64,000 nucleotides of DNA. Origin: Solanum dulcamara. Lineage: Eukaryota; Streptophyta; Magnoliopsida; Solanales; Solanaceae. Made by a program: the position numbers and the translations under genes. The stretch is from NCBI RefSeq assembly GCF_947179165.1, contig NC_077239.1:18031001-18095000 (forward strand), in the 5' to 3' direction. Under the pieces are notes generated by a model, which was not told the DNA's origin, did not search any database, and worked only from the letters and a program-made list of their open reading frames with translations. Shown piece by piece: positions 46,812 to 57,605 of the stretch. How positions within the stretch are numbered: the first letter of the stretch is position 1; every line of letters starts with the position of its first letter.

Positions 46812-49645
46812 TGTCACGACCCACTCCGTAGGCCGTGACTAGTGCCCGAGTTGGGTACCCATACGTACCCTTAGCTCCACTTAGCGTGTTAGCAGAATAA
46901 ACAACTATAGAAATCAAATAAGGATGCTATAGAGCATACGGATGCAGATGTAGCACACGAAGGCCGTTAAGGCCATCACGGAACATAAAAGTCCAAAACA
47001 TATATAGAACCCACAATTACATATACAGAACCCACAACACAGGTCTACAGACCTTTACAAAGCATAGCCTGATCATATGATAGGACAGGGCCCCGTCGTA
47101 CCCTTGACCAATGTGTACAAATATACAATAGAAAAGTTAGTACCAAAATAGGGCTTCGGATAAAGGAGCACCATCAAACAACAGAGTGGATGTCCTAAGT
47201 AAGCGGATCAGCAAAATGAGCATCTGTACCTGCGGGCATGGAACGCAGCCCTGAAGAAAGGGGGTCAGTACAGAAAATGTATCGAGTATGTAAAGCATGG
47301 ACTATAATAGGTAAAGCCGTTACCAAAACAAAAGGTGCAAAAATGAGCAAAATATCCAGAATATCAAAATGCTTTTCATAACCACAGATAATGTATGCAG
47401 AAAAATATATGCCATATCTGGCCCCATTGTGGGACTCGGTGAACAAATCGTGGTCGCTGCCTCATCACTGGCGCCATAGCACATCATAACTCCACAGTAG
47501 GAAATATCTCTATAACAAATCATATCAGATCATATCATATCATATGTGTACATGGCACATCATAACTCCATAAATCAAACCCATGTACAGGGCGTACCTG
47601 CCCTCTCATGTCGGGGCATGGCAAATGATGCAGAGAAGTACGCATAATAACAAAACCTAACCTGATATCGGTGAAGGAAGCATTGAGGCATCCATGAGTG
47701 GAGTAATGAGAAACTAAATGTACTTTAAATCAATTTTGAGACTCGATGGAGTTAAAAAAATGAGCTATTATTCAAAAATCAAGACAAGAGTCATATCAAG
47801 TAACTTTTGAATATCACTATGAGTTATATCCTAATAGAACTTTTGGAATCATATACATGTATCTAGAAACGATAAAATATCCTTTGGAAAATCAAGAAGT
47901 TGGCCATCCTAGCAGCTCTACGAATAGGAACTTCCTTGGAATCATATAAAAGTCATATACTTGTTTCATAAAAACCATGCCAAAAAGGAAGATTAAATTT
48001 ATATAATTATGTCAAAACATGCAAAGAGAAAGAACGGTTAGCTTTACACACTTATACCAAAGACTTGCCAAAAGAAGGAACGGTTAGCTTTATATAGCTC
48101 TTACGGATTACTCCTAATACGTTCGCCTCGACATCTCTTGAACCTATTTAACATGAAAGTAATACTATGGTTAATGAAATTTCACTTTCCAATTCCAACT
48201 TTACAACCAAGTCTCCATAGAGGTCATTTCCTTATCCATTTCCCTCGACTAGTTCATTACTAGTTCCTAAGTTATCGAAAATCGGGCAGCATCTCCCCTA
48301 TAACTTCAACATCCCCGAGATTTCAACTCGGCCAAAATATAAACAACCATACCAACAAAAACAACCAGTAGCATATATAAATAAATTACTTCAACATTAC
48401 CCAATACAACTCCAAACAACTAGCTCCGAACTACGATACCAAAATAGAGTTCTTAGCCTTTATTTCATAAAATATTTTACCATACAAAATGGAGGGTCAT
48501 GTGGCTGAAACTAAAAGAACCCACACAAAATTTTGACTACTTCCCAGCCATGAAACACCCAATTAAACCACCCCCATCCTTCAGCACCACAACAACAACA
48601 CACTACTCGACTTCGATTTACCTACTATGACTTCAATTTAGTTTGTTTCTAACGTCAAGCATCCTTATGAAATTTTCCCACTTTCAACCTCATTAAATAC
48701 ATGTAATATAATTCATAACATCATCATAAACTCCAGTTCGAAAGGGAAAACTTTATCTTACCCGAAACTCGCCAAAACTTGCCGAAACTCGCCTCAGAAT
48801 TTCCTTTAGCGCAGCTGAAACTTTGGGGCTGTTTGTTAAAGTTTTGGGGCTGCTAAAAACCATAAATTTACATTACCAAAACCTTCATACCTTTTTGGTA
48901 TACCCCATATAATTAATTCACGAAGAGAAATCGAAGAACTTACCTTTTTCTCCTTCAAAAACCATAGCTCTTTCTTCTCTCTAGCTTAAGTTCTCTCTTC
49001 TTTTCTTCTTTCTAGAATTTTCTTTTGATAAAGATGACTTACGAGATAAGGATGGACATAAAAATTCATAAACATACATATATAGGCTACTCTAAGGGGT
49101 GACACATGTCAACCCCTAACTGGTAACACGTGTCAAGCCCTTGTTGGGCCAACACATCGCACCACCCCTCATGGGATGCCACGTGGCTTGTGGGGGACCA
49201 CCCCCTTGCTTCAGATTCTGCCATGTAGCACCTCTATCTATTGCCATGTGACACTTCCTCTTGCTACCATGTGTCGCTCTCTTCTTGTCCTCGTGGGTTC
49301 GTAATCTCGTCTTGCTTTATGAACCTATGTAATCTTTGCTATGTAAGCTTGGTATGTACTCAAGTAGCTTAAGTATGTAAGATTTTCAAGTTGGTAGCTT
49401 AGGTAAATAAGTCGATTCCTATAACTCATTATTCGGTCTCCAATTTCTTCCATATTCTTATAATCCTATCTCCAATCTTTCTTATTATGGGGTATCAAAT
49501 TCTCCTTTTCTTAGAGTTGTTTGATAGTGTTATAGCTTATCCGTATCACATGGTAACTTCTAAGAAGCTTAAGAACCTTTCAAGAAACTCAAAAACCTCT
49601 CAAGGTACAAAAGTCTTTCAAGATACAAAAGTACGAGCTATAACA
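46812..49645 (-). mobile_element. Reversed solo LTR of the C-like family inside element C
   Basis: On the plus strand it begins TGTCACGACCCACTCCG and ends GTACGAGCTATAACA, so on the minus strand it starts TGTTATAGCTCGTACTTTTG, like C's own LTR start. Exact GCTGC copies flank it (46807-46811 and 49646-49650). It is 2834 bp with no internal domain. Blocks matching C's LTR in reverse are visible throughout, for example around 48,220-48,310 and 49,020-49,330. It largely lacks the CCCATAAAGGG array. Confidence 0.93.
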
Positions 49646-49650
49646 GCTGC

Positions 49651-50102
49651 GATAGATAAATAACAAAGAAAAAGGGACAACAAGCCTCCTATGATTGGAA
49701 GTGAGAAGATCAAGGAGTGGATAAAAAGAAAAGAAAGAATTATGATAAGATGGGACAAGCGAGTTTTAATGTGAATGAGATAGGTGAAGCAGAATGAACC
49801 CGGAGACAAAAAGACTATGTATACCTCATACAAGTTGTACCGGCAGGGTTATGCAACCTATGAATATGTATGTGTTACATATAGGGCCAAGTGAGTAAGT
49901 ACATGGTAAAAGAATAAGGATAATACAGTTATAATATTTTTAATACGTTACAGAGAGGTAGAGAAGAGATATCCGTACTTGTTCCCTATATCCAAAGATA
50001 GTCTAAACTCCTAAAAGGATTGGATGACAATGGTTATAAAGAACTCCCAAAAATCCTCGTAAAACCCTATAAGACGAGTTAACATTCGAGGATGAATGTT
50101 CT
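49651..50102 (+). other. Noncoding interior of element C, right part
   Basis: Purine-rich sequence resumes from 46811 and runs to the conserved 3' end of gypsy elements (AACATTCGAGGATGAATGTT). No coding region is present. Confidence 0.7.
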
Positions 50103-50117
50103 AAAGGGGGGGAAGAA
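50103..50117 (+). promoter_or_regulatory. Polypurine tract of element C
   Basis: AAAGGGGGGGAAGAA sits directly before the 3' LTR, following the TTCGAGGATGAATGTT motif common in this gypsy group. Confidence 0.88.
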
Positions 50118-53100
50118 TGTTATACCCCATACTTTTGTATCTTGAAATACTTTTGTACCTTGAGAGGTTTTTGAATTTTTTGAAAGGTTTTTAAGCTTCT
50201 TAAGTTTCTTGAAAGGTTCTTAAACTTCTTAGAAGTTACCATGTGAGACGGATAAGCTATAACGCTATCAAATAAGTCTAAGGAAAGAAGAATGTGATAC
50301 CCTATAGTAGGGAAGATTGGAAATATGGTTATAAGAATCCAAAAGAAGTTGGAGTCCAAGTAATAAGTCGTAGGACTATACTTACTTACTTAAGCTACCA
50401 ACTTGAAAATCTTACATTCTTAAGCTACTTGAGTACATACCAAGCTTACGTAGCAAGGATTACATAGTTTTGTAAAGTAAGACGAGATTACGAACCCACG
50501 AGAAGAAAAAGAGAGTGACACATGGCATCATGAGGGATTTCCACATGGCAGCAGCTGGGAGTTCCATATGGCAGCAGCTGAAGCAAGGGGTGGCCCCCCA
50601 CAAGCCACATGGCAGCCCCTAAGTGGAGGAGGTGATGCGTTGGCCCACTAAGGGCTTGAAACGTGTCACCACTTAGAGAATGACATGTGTAACCCCTAAG
50701 GTGGCATATATATATACATATATTTGTTTTTTTTATCCTTATCTCATAAGTCACTTTATCAAAAAGATTCAAGAAAAGAAGAGAAGAGAAAACTTGAAGC
50801 TAGAGAAAGAGAGCTACGATTTTGGGGAGATAAAGGTGAGTTCTCAGATTTCGTTTCATGAATGAATTATATAGGGTATACCATGATGGTATGAAGGTAT
50901 TATTAATGTAAATTTATGGTTTCAAGCAGCCCCAAAAGTATAGCAAACAGCCACAAAGTTTTAGTTACGCTAAAGGAACTTCCGAGGCGAGTTTGGCGGG
51001 TTTCGGGCAAGGTAAGGTTTTTCATTTCAAATTGGAGTTTATGATGATGTTATAAGGTATATTACATTTCTTAAATAAGGTTTGAAGTGGAAATATTGTA
51101 TAAGGATGCTTGATGTTAGAAACAAACTAAATTGAAGTTGTTATAGTCAAATCGAAGTCGAGTAGTTTGTTGTGATTGTGGTGCTACGGTTATAGCTGGG
51201 TTGATTGTGTGTTTCAGGTATAGAAAGTGTTCTAAAAGGGGTGTGGGTACTTCTGGTTTCAGCCACATGACCCTCTATTTTGTATGGTTAAAGGTTTTAT
51301 GAAATAAAGGCTAAAAACTCTATTTTGGTATCGTAGTTTTGAGCTAGTTGTTTGGAGTTGTATTGTGTAATGTTGAGGTGATTTGATTATATATATAGCT
51401 TATGGTTGTTGTGGGTAATATTTCTGCTAAGATTAGTAGTTGGATAGGGCCAGTTATAGGGGAGATGCTGCCCGATTTTTGGTAACTTCGGAACTAGTAA
51501 TGAACTAGTCGAGGGAAATGGATAAGGGAACAATTCCTATGGATACTTGGTTGTAGAGTTGGAAGTTGGAAAGTAAAAGGTTGTTAACCTTATTATTGAT
51601 TTCATGTTAAATAGGTTCAATAGATGATGAGATTAACATGGTGAAGGGTAATCCATAAGAGGTATGTAAAGCTACTTCCTTTTTTTGGCATAAGTATCTA
51701 AATATACCCTTCTTTCCTTTTGATGTGTCTCGACATAAGTATATGATGAATCCATGAGGGAAAGTAGAGAGTATATAAAGCCTATCCTTTCTCTTCTCTT
51801 GGCATGTCCTAGATGTACGTAAAAGATGATTCAATCTCGGAGGTGACTCCATTCCTAAGTGTTTCTTACTCATCCTCTAATGTTGAAACTCTTGCAATAA
51901 TTGAGCTATTGCTTCTCAAGTTTTTCTATACATTGGGAAGTAGTAAGTATGTAAAGATAATATTCCTTTCTTCTTGGCATGATCTTTATGAAACAAATAG
52001 ATAAAGTGTATACGATTCCAATGAAGTTCCTCTTTTCAAAGCCATTAAGATAGCCAACTTCTTGATTCCCAGAAGATATTTGATGATGACTTGATACGGG
52101 AATATGATTCCAAAAGTTCCATTTTGACCTAATCTATAATAACACTCAAAAGGTACTTGATATGACTCTTATCTTGGATTTTGAATGATAGCATATTTTG
52201 AGTATTCCATCAAGTCTTAATTACTATCTTAAATGCCTATGGTTACTTATTACTCTACTCATGCATGCTGTTAACACATCTTTCACCGAGTACCATAAAG
52301 GGCTGGGTATGACTGAGTTCCATAAAGGGACGGGTATGATATATGATGATATGATTATTCATCGAGTTCCATAAAGGACCGGGTATGACCGAGTCCTATA
52401 AAAGGCCGGGTATGACTGAGTCCTATAAAGGGCCGGGTATGATTGAGTCCCATAAAGGGGCGTGTACGATATATGATTATATGAGCATTCACCGAGTCCC
52501 ATAAAGGGTCGGGTATGTAATCGTGCGCAGTTTACTGCATTATACACCGAGTCCCTTACTAAAGGGCCGGGTACGCTATATGAGAAAATGATAATGCAAT
52601 GACATGAACAACTCACCAAGTTTCTTACTAGAGGGCTGGGTATGTATGTATATATATATGTATGACGATGTGATGTGATAAGGTAGTAATGGCATTGGAC
52701 CCTATGATGGTCCTACAGTTACGATTGACCAAGTCTCAAAAAGGGTCGGCTATATTATATAATATGAGCATGCATGTTTTTATTATTCGCAAGGTACATG
52801 TACAGTGTTTTCTTACGTAATGAATTCATCCCCTGGCTCTCTTTATTTCAGATATGCTTCCAGTTATGGTTTTTATACTCAGTACATATATCATATTGAC
52901 CCCCCGTTCTCCGGGGGCTGCGTTTCATGTCTGCAAGTATAGATGTTCATTTCGGAGGTCTGCCAGCTTAGGATTTCTGTTCAGCTATGTTGGAAGTGCT
53001 CTACTATTTTGGAGCCTAGCTTTTGGTATTGGTCCTCTTATGTGTATATTTATTTGTTCAGGGATACAGTGGGGGCCCTGTCCCTCTATATGTTACTGTT

Positions 53101-53317
53101 ACTATTCTTAGAGGTATGTGGACACATGTATGTGGGTTGTATATATATGTGTGTACAGTTGTCCTTACATGCTAAGAGAGGCTCGTCGGCTTATATGTAA
53201 TCTTTCCTGTTAGTACATTATAACTTAAACCGGGGACATGTTTACTTGTAGTTAGCAGGGTATATGCGAGTGTCCATTTTGGACACCCGTCGCAGCCTAT
53301 GATATTGGGTCATGACA
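50118..53317 (+). repeat. Element C 3' LTR
   Basis: 3200 bp, TGTTATACCCCATAC...GGGTCATGACA, with the terminal CATGACA intact. It differs from the 5' LTR by scattered substitutions and small indels, about 5 percent in the first 250 bp by hand. Confidence 0.93.
52285..52640 (+). repeat. GAGTCCCATAAAGGGCCGGGTATG minisatellite in C 3' LTR
   Basis: Same 27-bp core units as at 43309-43650, but with a different number and order of spacer-less units, so the arrays evolved separately after insertion. Confidence 0.85.
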
Positions 53318-53816
53318 GAGCTATCTTCAAACTTTCTCGAATAATCTTCACCTTATCTAAAGCATCGAGTACCAAATTGGGGCCCAACAAGGTCATCTAA
53401 CCTACTTCGAACCAACCAACCGGGGATCTACATCATCTCCCATACAAAGCCTCAAACGACGCTATATCAATACTTGAGTGGTGCCTATTATTATAGGCAA
53501 ACTCGATGAGCAGTAGATGATCATCCCAATTTACTTTAAACTCCAACACACAAGCCTTTAATATATCCTCTAGTGTTTGAATAAACCTTTCGGCTTTCCT
53601 ATCCGTTTGAGGATGGAATACGGTGCTCAATTTTACCTTAGTACCGAGGCCCTTTTGAAATAATCTCCAAAAATGAGAAGTAAATTGGGTACCACGATCT
53701 GAAATAATGGATAATGGCACACCATAAAACCTCACCAACTCCCGAATATACAACTTGGCATAGTCTTCGGCACTATAGAAAGTCTTAACTGATAGGAAGT
53801 GAGTCGACTTAGTCAT
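53318..53816 (-). pseudogene. Element A integrase core
   Basis: The minus-strand frame carries MTKSTHFLSVKTFYSAEDYA, YGVPLSIISDRGTQFTSHFW (second catalytic Asp), then FHPQTDRKAERFIQTLEDIL with the catalytic Glu, and the FAYNNRHHSSI and FEALYGR blocks. The first Asp would lie just upstream of 53816, where the frame has a stop. After the EALYGR block the frame decays, and at 53318 element C begins; the rest of integrase lies at 40560-41111. Confidence 0.92.
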
Positions 53817-54629
53817 TCTATCAATAATTACCTAAATCGAATTATGACGCTTCCGGGTATGAGGCAAACCCACTACAAAATCCATATTCACATCTTCTCA
53901 CTTCCAAGTAGGGATTTCAATGTGTTAGGCTAGGACACCCGTCCTTTGATGTTTGGACTTTAATTGTTGGCAATTCACACATTCGGACACGAACCTTGCT
54001 ATTTCCTTCTTCATGCCACCCCACCAATAAAACTCTTTTAAGTCTCGGTACATTTTTGTCGAATTGGGATGAATGGAGTATATAGAATTATGAGCCTCCA
54101 TCAAGATCAAACTCCTTAGGCCATCAATATCTGGAACACATAGCCGACCTTGGTAGTATAGCACCCCATCGCCCCCTTGGGAAAAGACCTCTATCTTCTT
54201 CTCCTTCACCAACTTTTTTAACTTGATAAATGCCGGGTCAAGATCTTGCTTTGATTTAACATCCACCACTAAAGAGGATTCATACCTATTTTGAACAATC
54301 ATACCACCATAATAAGTACCACACAACTTCACTCCTAATCTAGACAACCGGTGAACATATTTTACCAACTCCCTCTTCCCTTCATCCACATGGGCCACAC
54401 TCCCCATAGACACTCTACTAAGTGCATCAGAAACTACATTGCCTTTATTTGGATGATAGTATACACTCATGTCATAGTCCTTAAGGAGTTCTAGCCACCT
54501 CTTTTGCCTTAGATTAAGGTCCTTTTGGGTGAACACATATTGAAGACTTTTATGATCGGTATACACATCCACATGCACCCCGTAGAGGTAATGCCTCCAA
54601 ATCTTCAAAGAAAAAACAATGGCCGCCAA
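53817..54629 (-). pseudogene. Element A RNase H C-terminus and integrase zinc domain
   Basis: From 54629 the frame reads RNase H residues ([57 protein letters not shown]), then a linker and the integrase zinc domain with His in [11 protein letters not shown] and the Cys pair in [11 protein letters not shown]. The HHCC residues look complete. The 234-residue open frame is the longest intact stretch of A. A stop follows GVLA at about 53925. Confidence 0.92.
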
Positions 54630-55588
54630 TTCAAGGTCATGGGTGGATAGTTACGCTCATGCACCTTTAATTGCCTAGAATCATAGGCTATGACCTTGCC
54701 ATTTTGCATTAAGACACACCCTAAACCAATTTTTGAAGCATCACAATAAACTACAAACCTTTCTAATCCTTATAGGAGATTTAAAATAGGAGCAGAGTTA
54801 AGTCAATATTTCAAGGTCTGGAAACTCTTCTCACACTCATCCGTCCATATGAATTTGGCTTTCTTTTGGGTTAATTTCATTATAGGAGATGAGATGGAAG
54901 AAAAACCTTCGACGAACCTTCTATAGTACCCGGCTAGACCCAAGAAGATCCTAATGTCTAAAGAAGACAACAGTCTTGGCCAATTCTTGACTACCTCCAT
55001 TTTCTTAGGATCAACCTTGATCCCATCACCGGATACTACATGACCAAGAAATGCCACCTCCTTCAACAAAAATTCACTTACTAAATTTTGCAAACAATTG
55101 CCTATCCCTCAATGTTTGAAGCACAACTCTCAAGTGATTTTTATGTTCTTCCTCACCCCGAGAGTAAATCAAAATATCATCAATGAAGACCACCATAAAA
55201 GTATCAAGGTAAGGTTTGAACACTCTATTCATCAAGTCCATGAACACCGTTGGTGTATTCGTTAACACAAAACTCATCAACACAAACTCAAAGTGACCAT
55301 ACCTTATTCGGAAAGCTATTTTGGGAATTTTACACTCCCTTACCCGTAGTTGGTGATAGCCGAATCAAAGTCGATCTTAGAGATATGACTTGCCCCTAGC
55401 AATTGATCAAATAAGTCATCTATCCTAGGGAATAGGTACTTGTTCTTAATTGTCATCTTATTTAATTGCCGGTAGTCTATGCACATTCAAAGTGACCTAT
55501 CCTTCTTTCTCACAAATAACATGGGAGCACCCCATGGAGAAATACTTGGTCTTATGAACCCCTTTTCTAACAAGTTCTTTAATTGTTC
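54630..55588 (-). pseudogene. Element A reverse transcriptase palm and thumb, RNase H start
   Basis: Minus-strand segments in different frames include the block ending [32 protein letters not shown], the catalytic [20 protein letters not shown] (FIDD at about 55173-55184), [33 protein letters not shown] and a start of RNase H (YCDAS-type block near 54740). Frameshifts near 55,330, 55,085 and 54,650 and several stops inactivate it, though the FIDD aspartates remain. Confidence 0.9.
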
Positions 55589-56227
55589 CTATAATTCTTT
55601 CAATTCTGCCGGGGCCATTCGATAAGGAGGAATAGAGATAGGTTGTGTATCGGGAAAGAGATCGATACCAATATCAACTTCCCTTTCAGGAGGGACACCG
55701 AGAAGGTCATCAGGAAAGACATCAGGGAACTCATTGACTATGGGAACTGACTCAAGAGAAGGACTTTTAAAGTCGACATCCCTAACCCTCACAATATGGT
55801 AAATACAACCCTTAGAAATCATTTTTTGGGCCTTAAGATAAGAAATGAATTTACCCTTCACCACCGAATCACGACCCTCCCATTTAGTAACGGGCTCATT
55901 TGGAAATTGGAACTTGACTCGATGAGTTCTACAATCTATGGAAGCATAAGATGCATGTAACCAATCCATCCCAACAATTACATCGAAATCTACAATGGAA
56001 AGATTAATGAGATCACAAGGAATAAATTTATACAAGATAGACATGGGACAAACCCTATAGACCTTCCTAGCAATAACCGATTCACCCACGGGGGTAGACA
56101 CCAAATAGAGCTCTAATAATATTTTGGGTGATATATCAAACCTATTAGCAAGGAATGGAGTAACAAATGATAAATTTGCACTCGGATCTAATAGTTCATA
56201 CATATCAAAAGAAAAAAACCTTAACAT
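55589..56227 (-). pseudogene. Element A protease and RT leader
   Basis: A 212-residue open frame covers the gypsy aspartic-protease region ([20 protein letters not shown], where the usual D-x-G-A active site reads DPSAN), the block [20 protein letters not shown], and the RT entry [20 protein letters not shown] to [15 protein letters not shown]. It stays open through three conserved blocks, but the altered active site and broken flanks argue that it is not functional. Confidence 0.9.
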
Positions 56228-57391
56228 ACCGGTAATGATATTGGATGCGTCTTCAACCTCTCATCTCCTATGCAAGGCATAAAAGCGGTTGGTGCATTGG
56301 ACACCTACTTGGGCTTGTTGACCATGAGCAATTTAGCCTTGAGTCCTACTACCACCATCTCTATAATCCCTAGCATGGTGGCCTATCTTGCCACACTTTA
56401 AGCATGAATTGGAGTCGGCTAAGCATTCCCCTTTGTGAGTCTTTTAATACTTCTTGCAAGCGGGGAAAGTTTGAGCAACAACATTCTCTTTTTGAAGCAT
56501 TAGTTTACCACCATTGTCTTTGTTGAACCTTGGAGGAGGAGTATTGGTGGAACCTTGTCCCACAAATCATTTTCCAGCTTGTCCTTTGTCATGGTTACCA
56601 TAACCGGACCTTTGAGGATTAAACCCTCCATCATCCACTCTAGCCTTTTTGAACCCCCTTAATCTCTCTCTTAACTTCTCTTCTTCAATTGTTTTTGCGT
56701 AAGTCATTAATTGAGAGATGTCCATATCCTTGATCAACATGGCCGTTTTGCACTCCTTGGAAACCAACCTTGAGACACAAGAAATAAACTTTCTCATTTT
56801 AGCTCTTGGGTTGGAGACTATGAAGGGAGAACACTTTGACAACTTAATGAATTTGAGAGCATACTCCCTCACGCTCATACTCCCATAATGGAGGTTGATG
56901 AAATCTTGGATTTTGGCCTCCCTTAGCTCCAATAGGAAGAAATGGTCTAGGAAGGCACCTTTGAACTCTTCCCATCCTATCGGCCCTATTTCTTCATCTC
57001 TCTCAATAACCCATTATTTGTACCACACTCGAGCCACACCTTTGAATTGATAGGCTACTAGCTTGGCCTTCTCATTCGGTGGCACACCCATGATGGCCAC
57101 AATCTAGTACACTTCATCAATGAACTCCATAGGGTCCTCATCTAGTTTAGAACCATCGAACTTAGGTGGATTTATCCTTTGGAAATCCCAAATTCTTGAG
57201 ATCGGATTTTGCATTTAGGGAGGAGGGACACCTTGATTCCTTTGGTTGGCTATGACTTGAGCCAACAACATAATGATATTGTGAAAATCAGCATGGGATA
57301 CCCCTTCTTCATGATGTGGGGCATTAGGAACCGGAGGAGCTTGGTCCTCATCATCAACCCTTGCTCTTGGAGGTGCTCTTCCATGAGTCAT
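56228..57391 (-). pseudogene. Element A gag
   Basis: The likely start ATG is at 57389-57391 (MTHGRAPPRARVDDED). The gag core follows with PPKFDGSKLDEDP, KLVAYQFKGVARVWY, FINLHYGSMSVREYALKF and MRKFISCVSRLVSKECKTAM. The zinc knuckle near 56,350-56,400 reads CLKCGKIGHHARDY, its last Cys changed to Tyr. In-frame stops after GVPPP, IDEVY and WYK all sit where Gln codons fit, consistent with C-to-T change. Confidence 0.88.
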
Positions 57392-57589
57392 TATCTAGAA
57401 AACACAAAATGGGTTGTCAGTTAAAGGAAAGATTAGGACACTCTAAGGCACATTATGAATTTGAAAGAAGTGAAAACTTTCCTAAATGTCCCATAGTCTC
57501 CTATTCATAGTTATGGCGCGCTTCACAACCATGAACAAGATCCTATTTGACGCGGTATCTTGGACTCTGAGGACCATTCAAAACCTCAG

Positions 57590-57601
57590 GCTCTGATACC
57601 A
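57590..57601 (-). promoter_or_regulatory. Primer-binding site of element A
   Basis: The plus strand GCTCTGATACCA is the reverse complement of TGGTATCAGAGC, the initiator Met-tRNA site, 4 bp from the 5' LTR. Confidence 0.92.
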
Positions 57602-57605
57602 AGTT

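Larger units (their letters stand above)
41112..53317 (+). mobile_element. Non-autonomous gypsy-type element 'C' (LARD-like)
   Basis: Two LTRs (41112-44320 and 50118-53317), a Met-tRNA primer site (44325-44336), a polypurine tract (50103-50117) and flanks GAGCC/GAGCT (41107-41111 and 53318-53322; one mismatch) define a whole element. After removing the nested solo LTR, the internal region is about 3.0 kb and contains no gag, protease, RT or integrase similarity on either strand. Long LTRs with a noncoding interior fit a large retrotransposon derivative that used proteins of a related autonomous element. Confidence 0.9.

Noticed and set aside
46542..46817. Minus-strand 91-residue frame in element C as a C-encoded protein
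   Set aside because: It has no gypsy motif and runs over the edge of an inserted LTR (46812), so it cannot be an original gene of C.
53925..54629. 234-residue open frame as a host gene
   Set aside because: It contains RNase H and integrase zinc-domain motifs in the expected order within gypsy element A.
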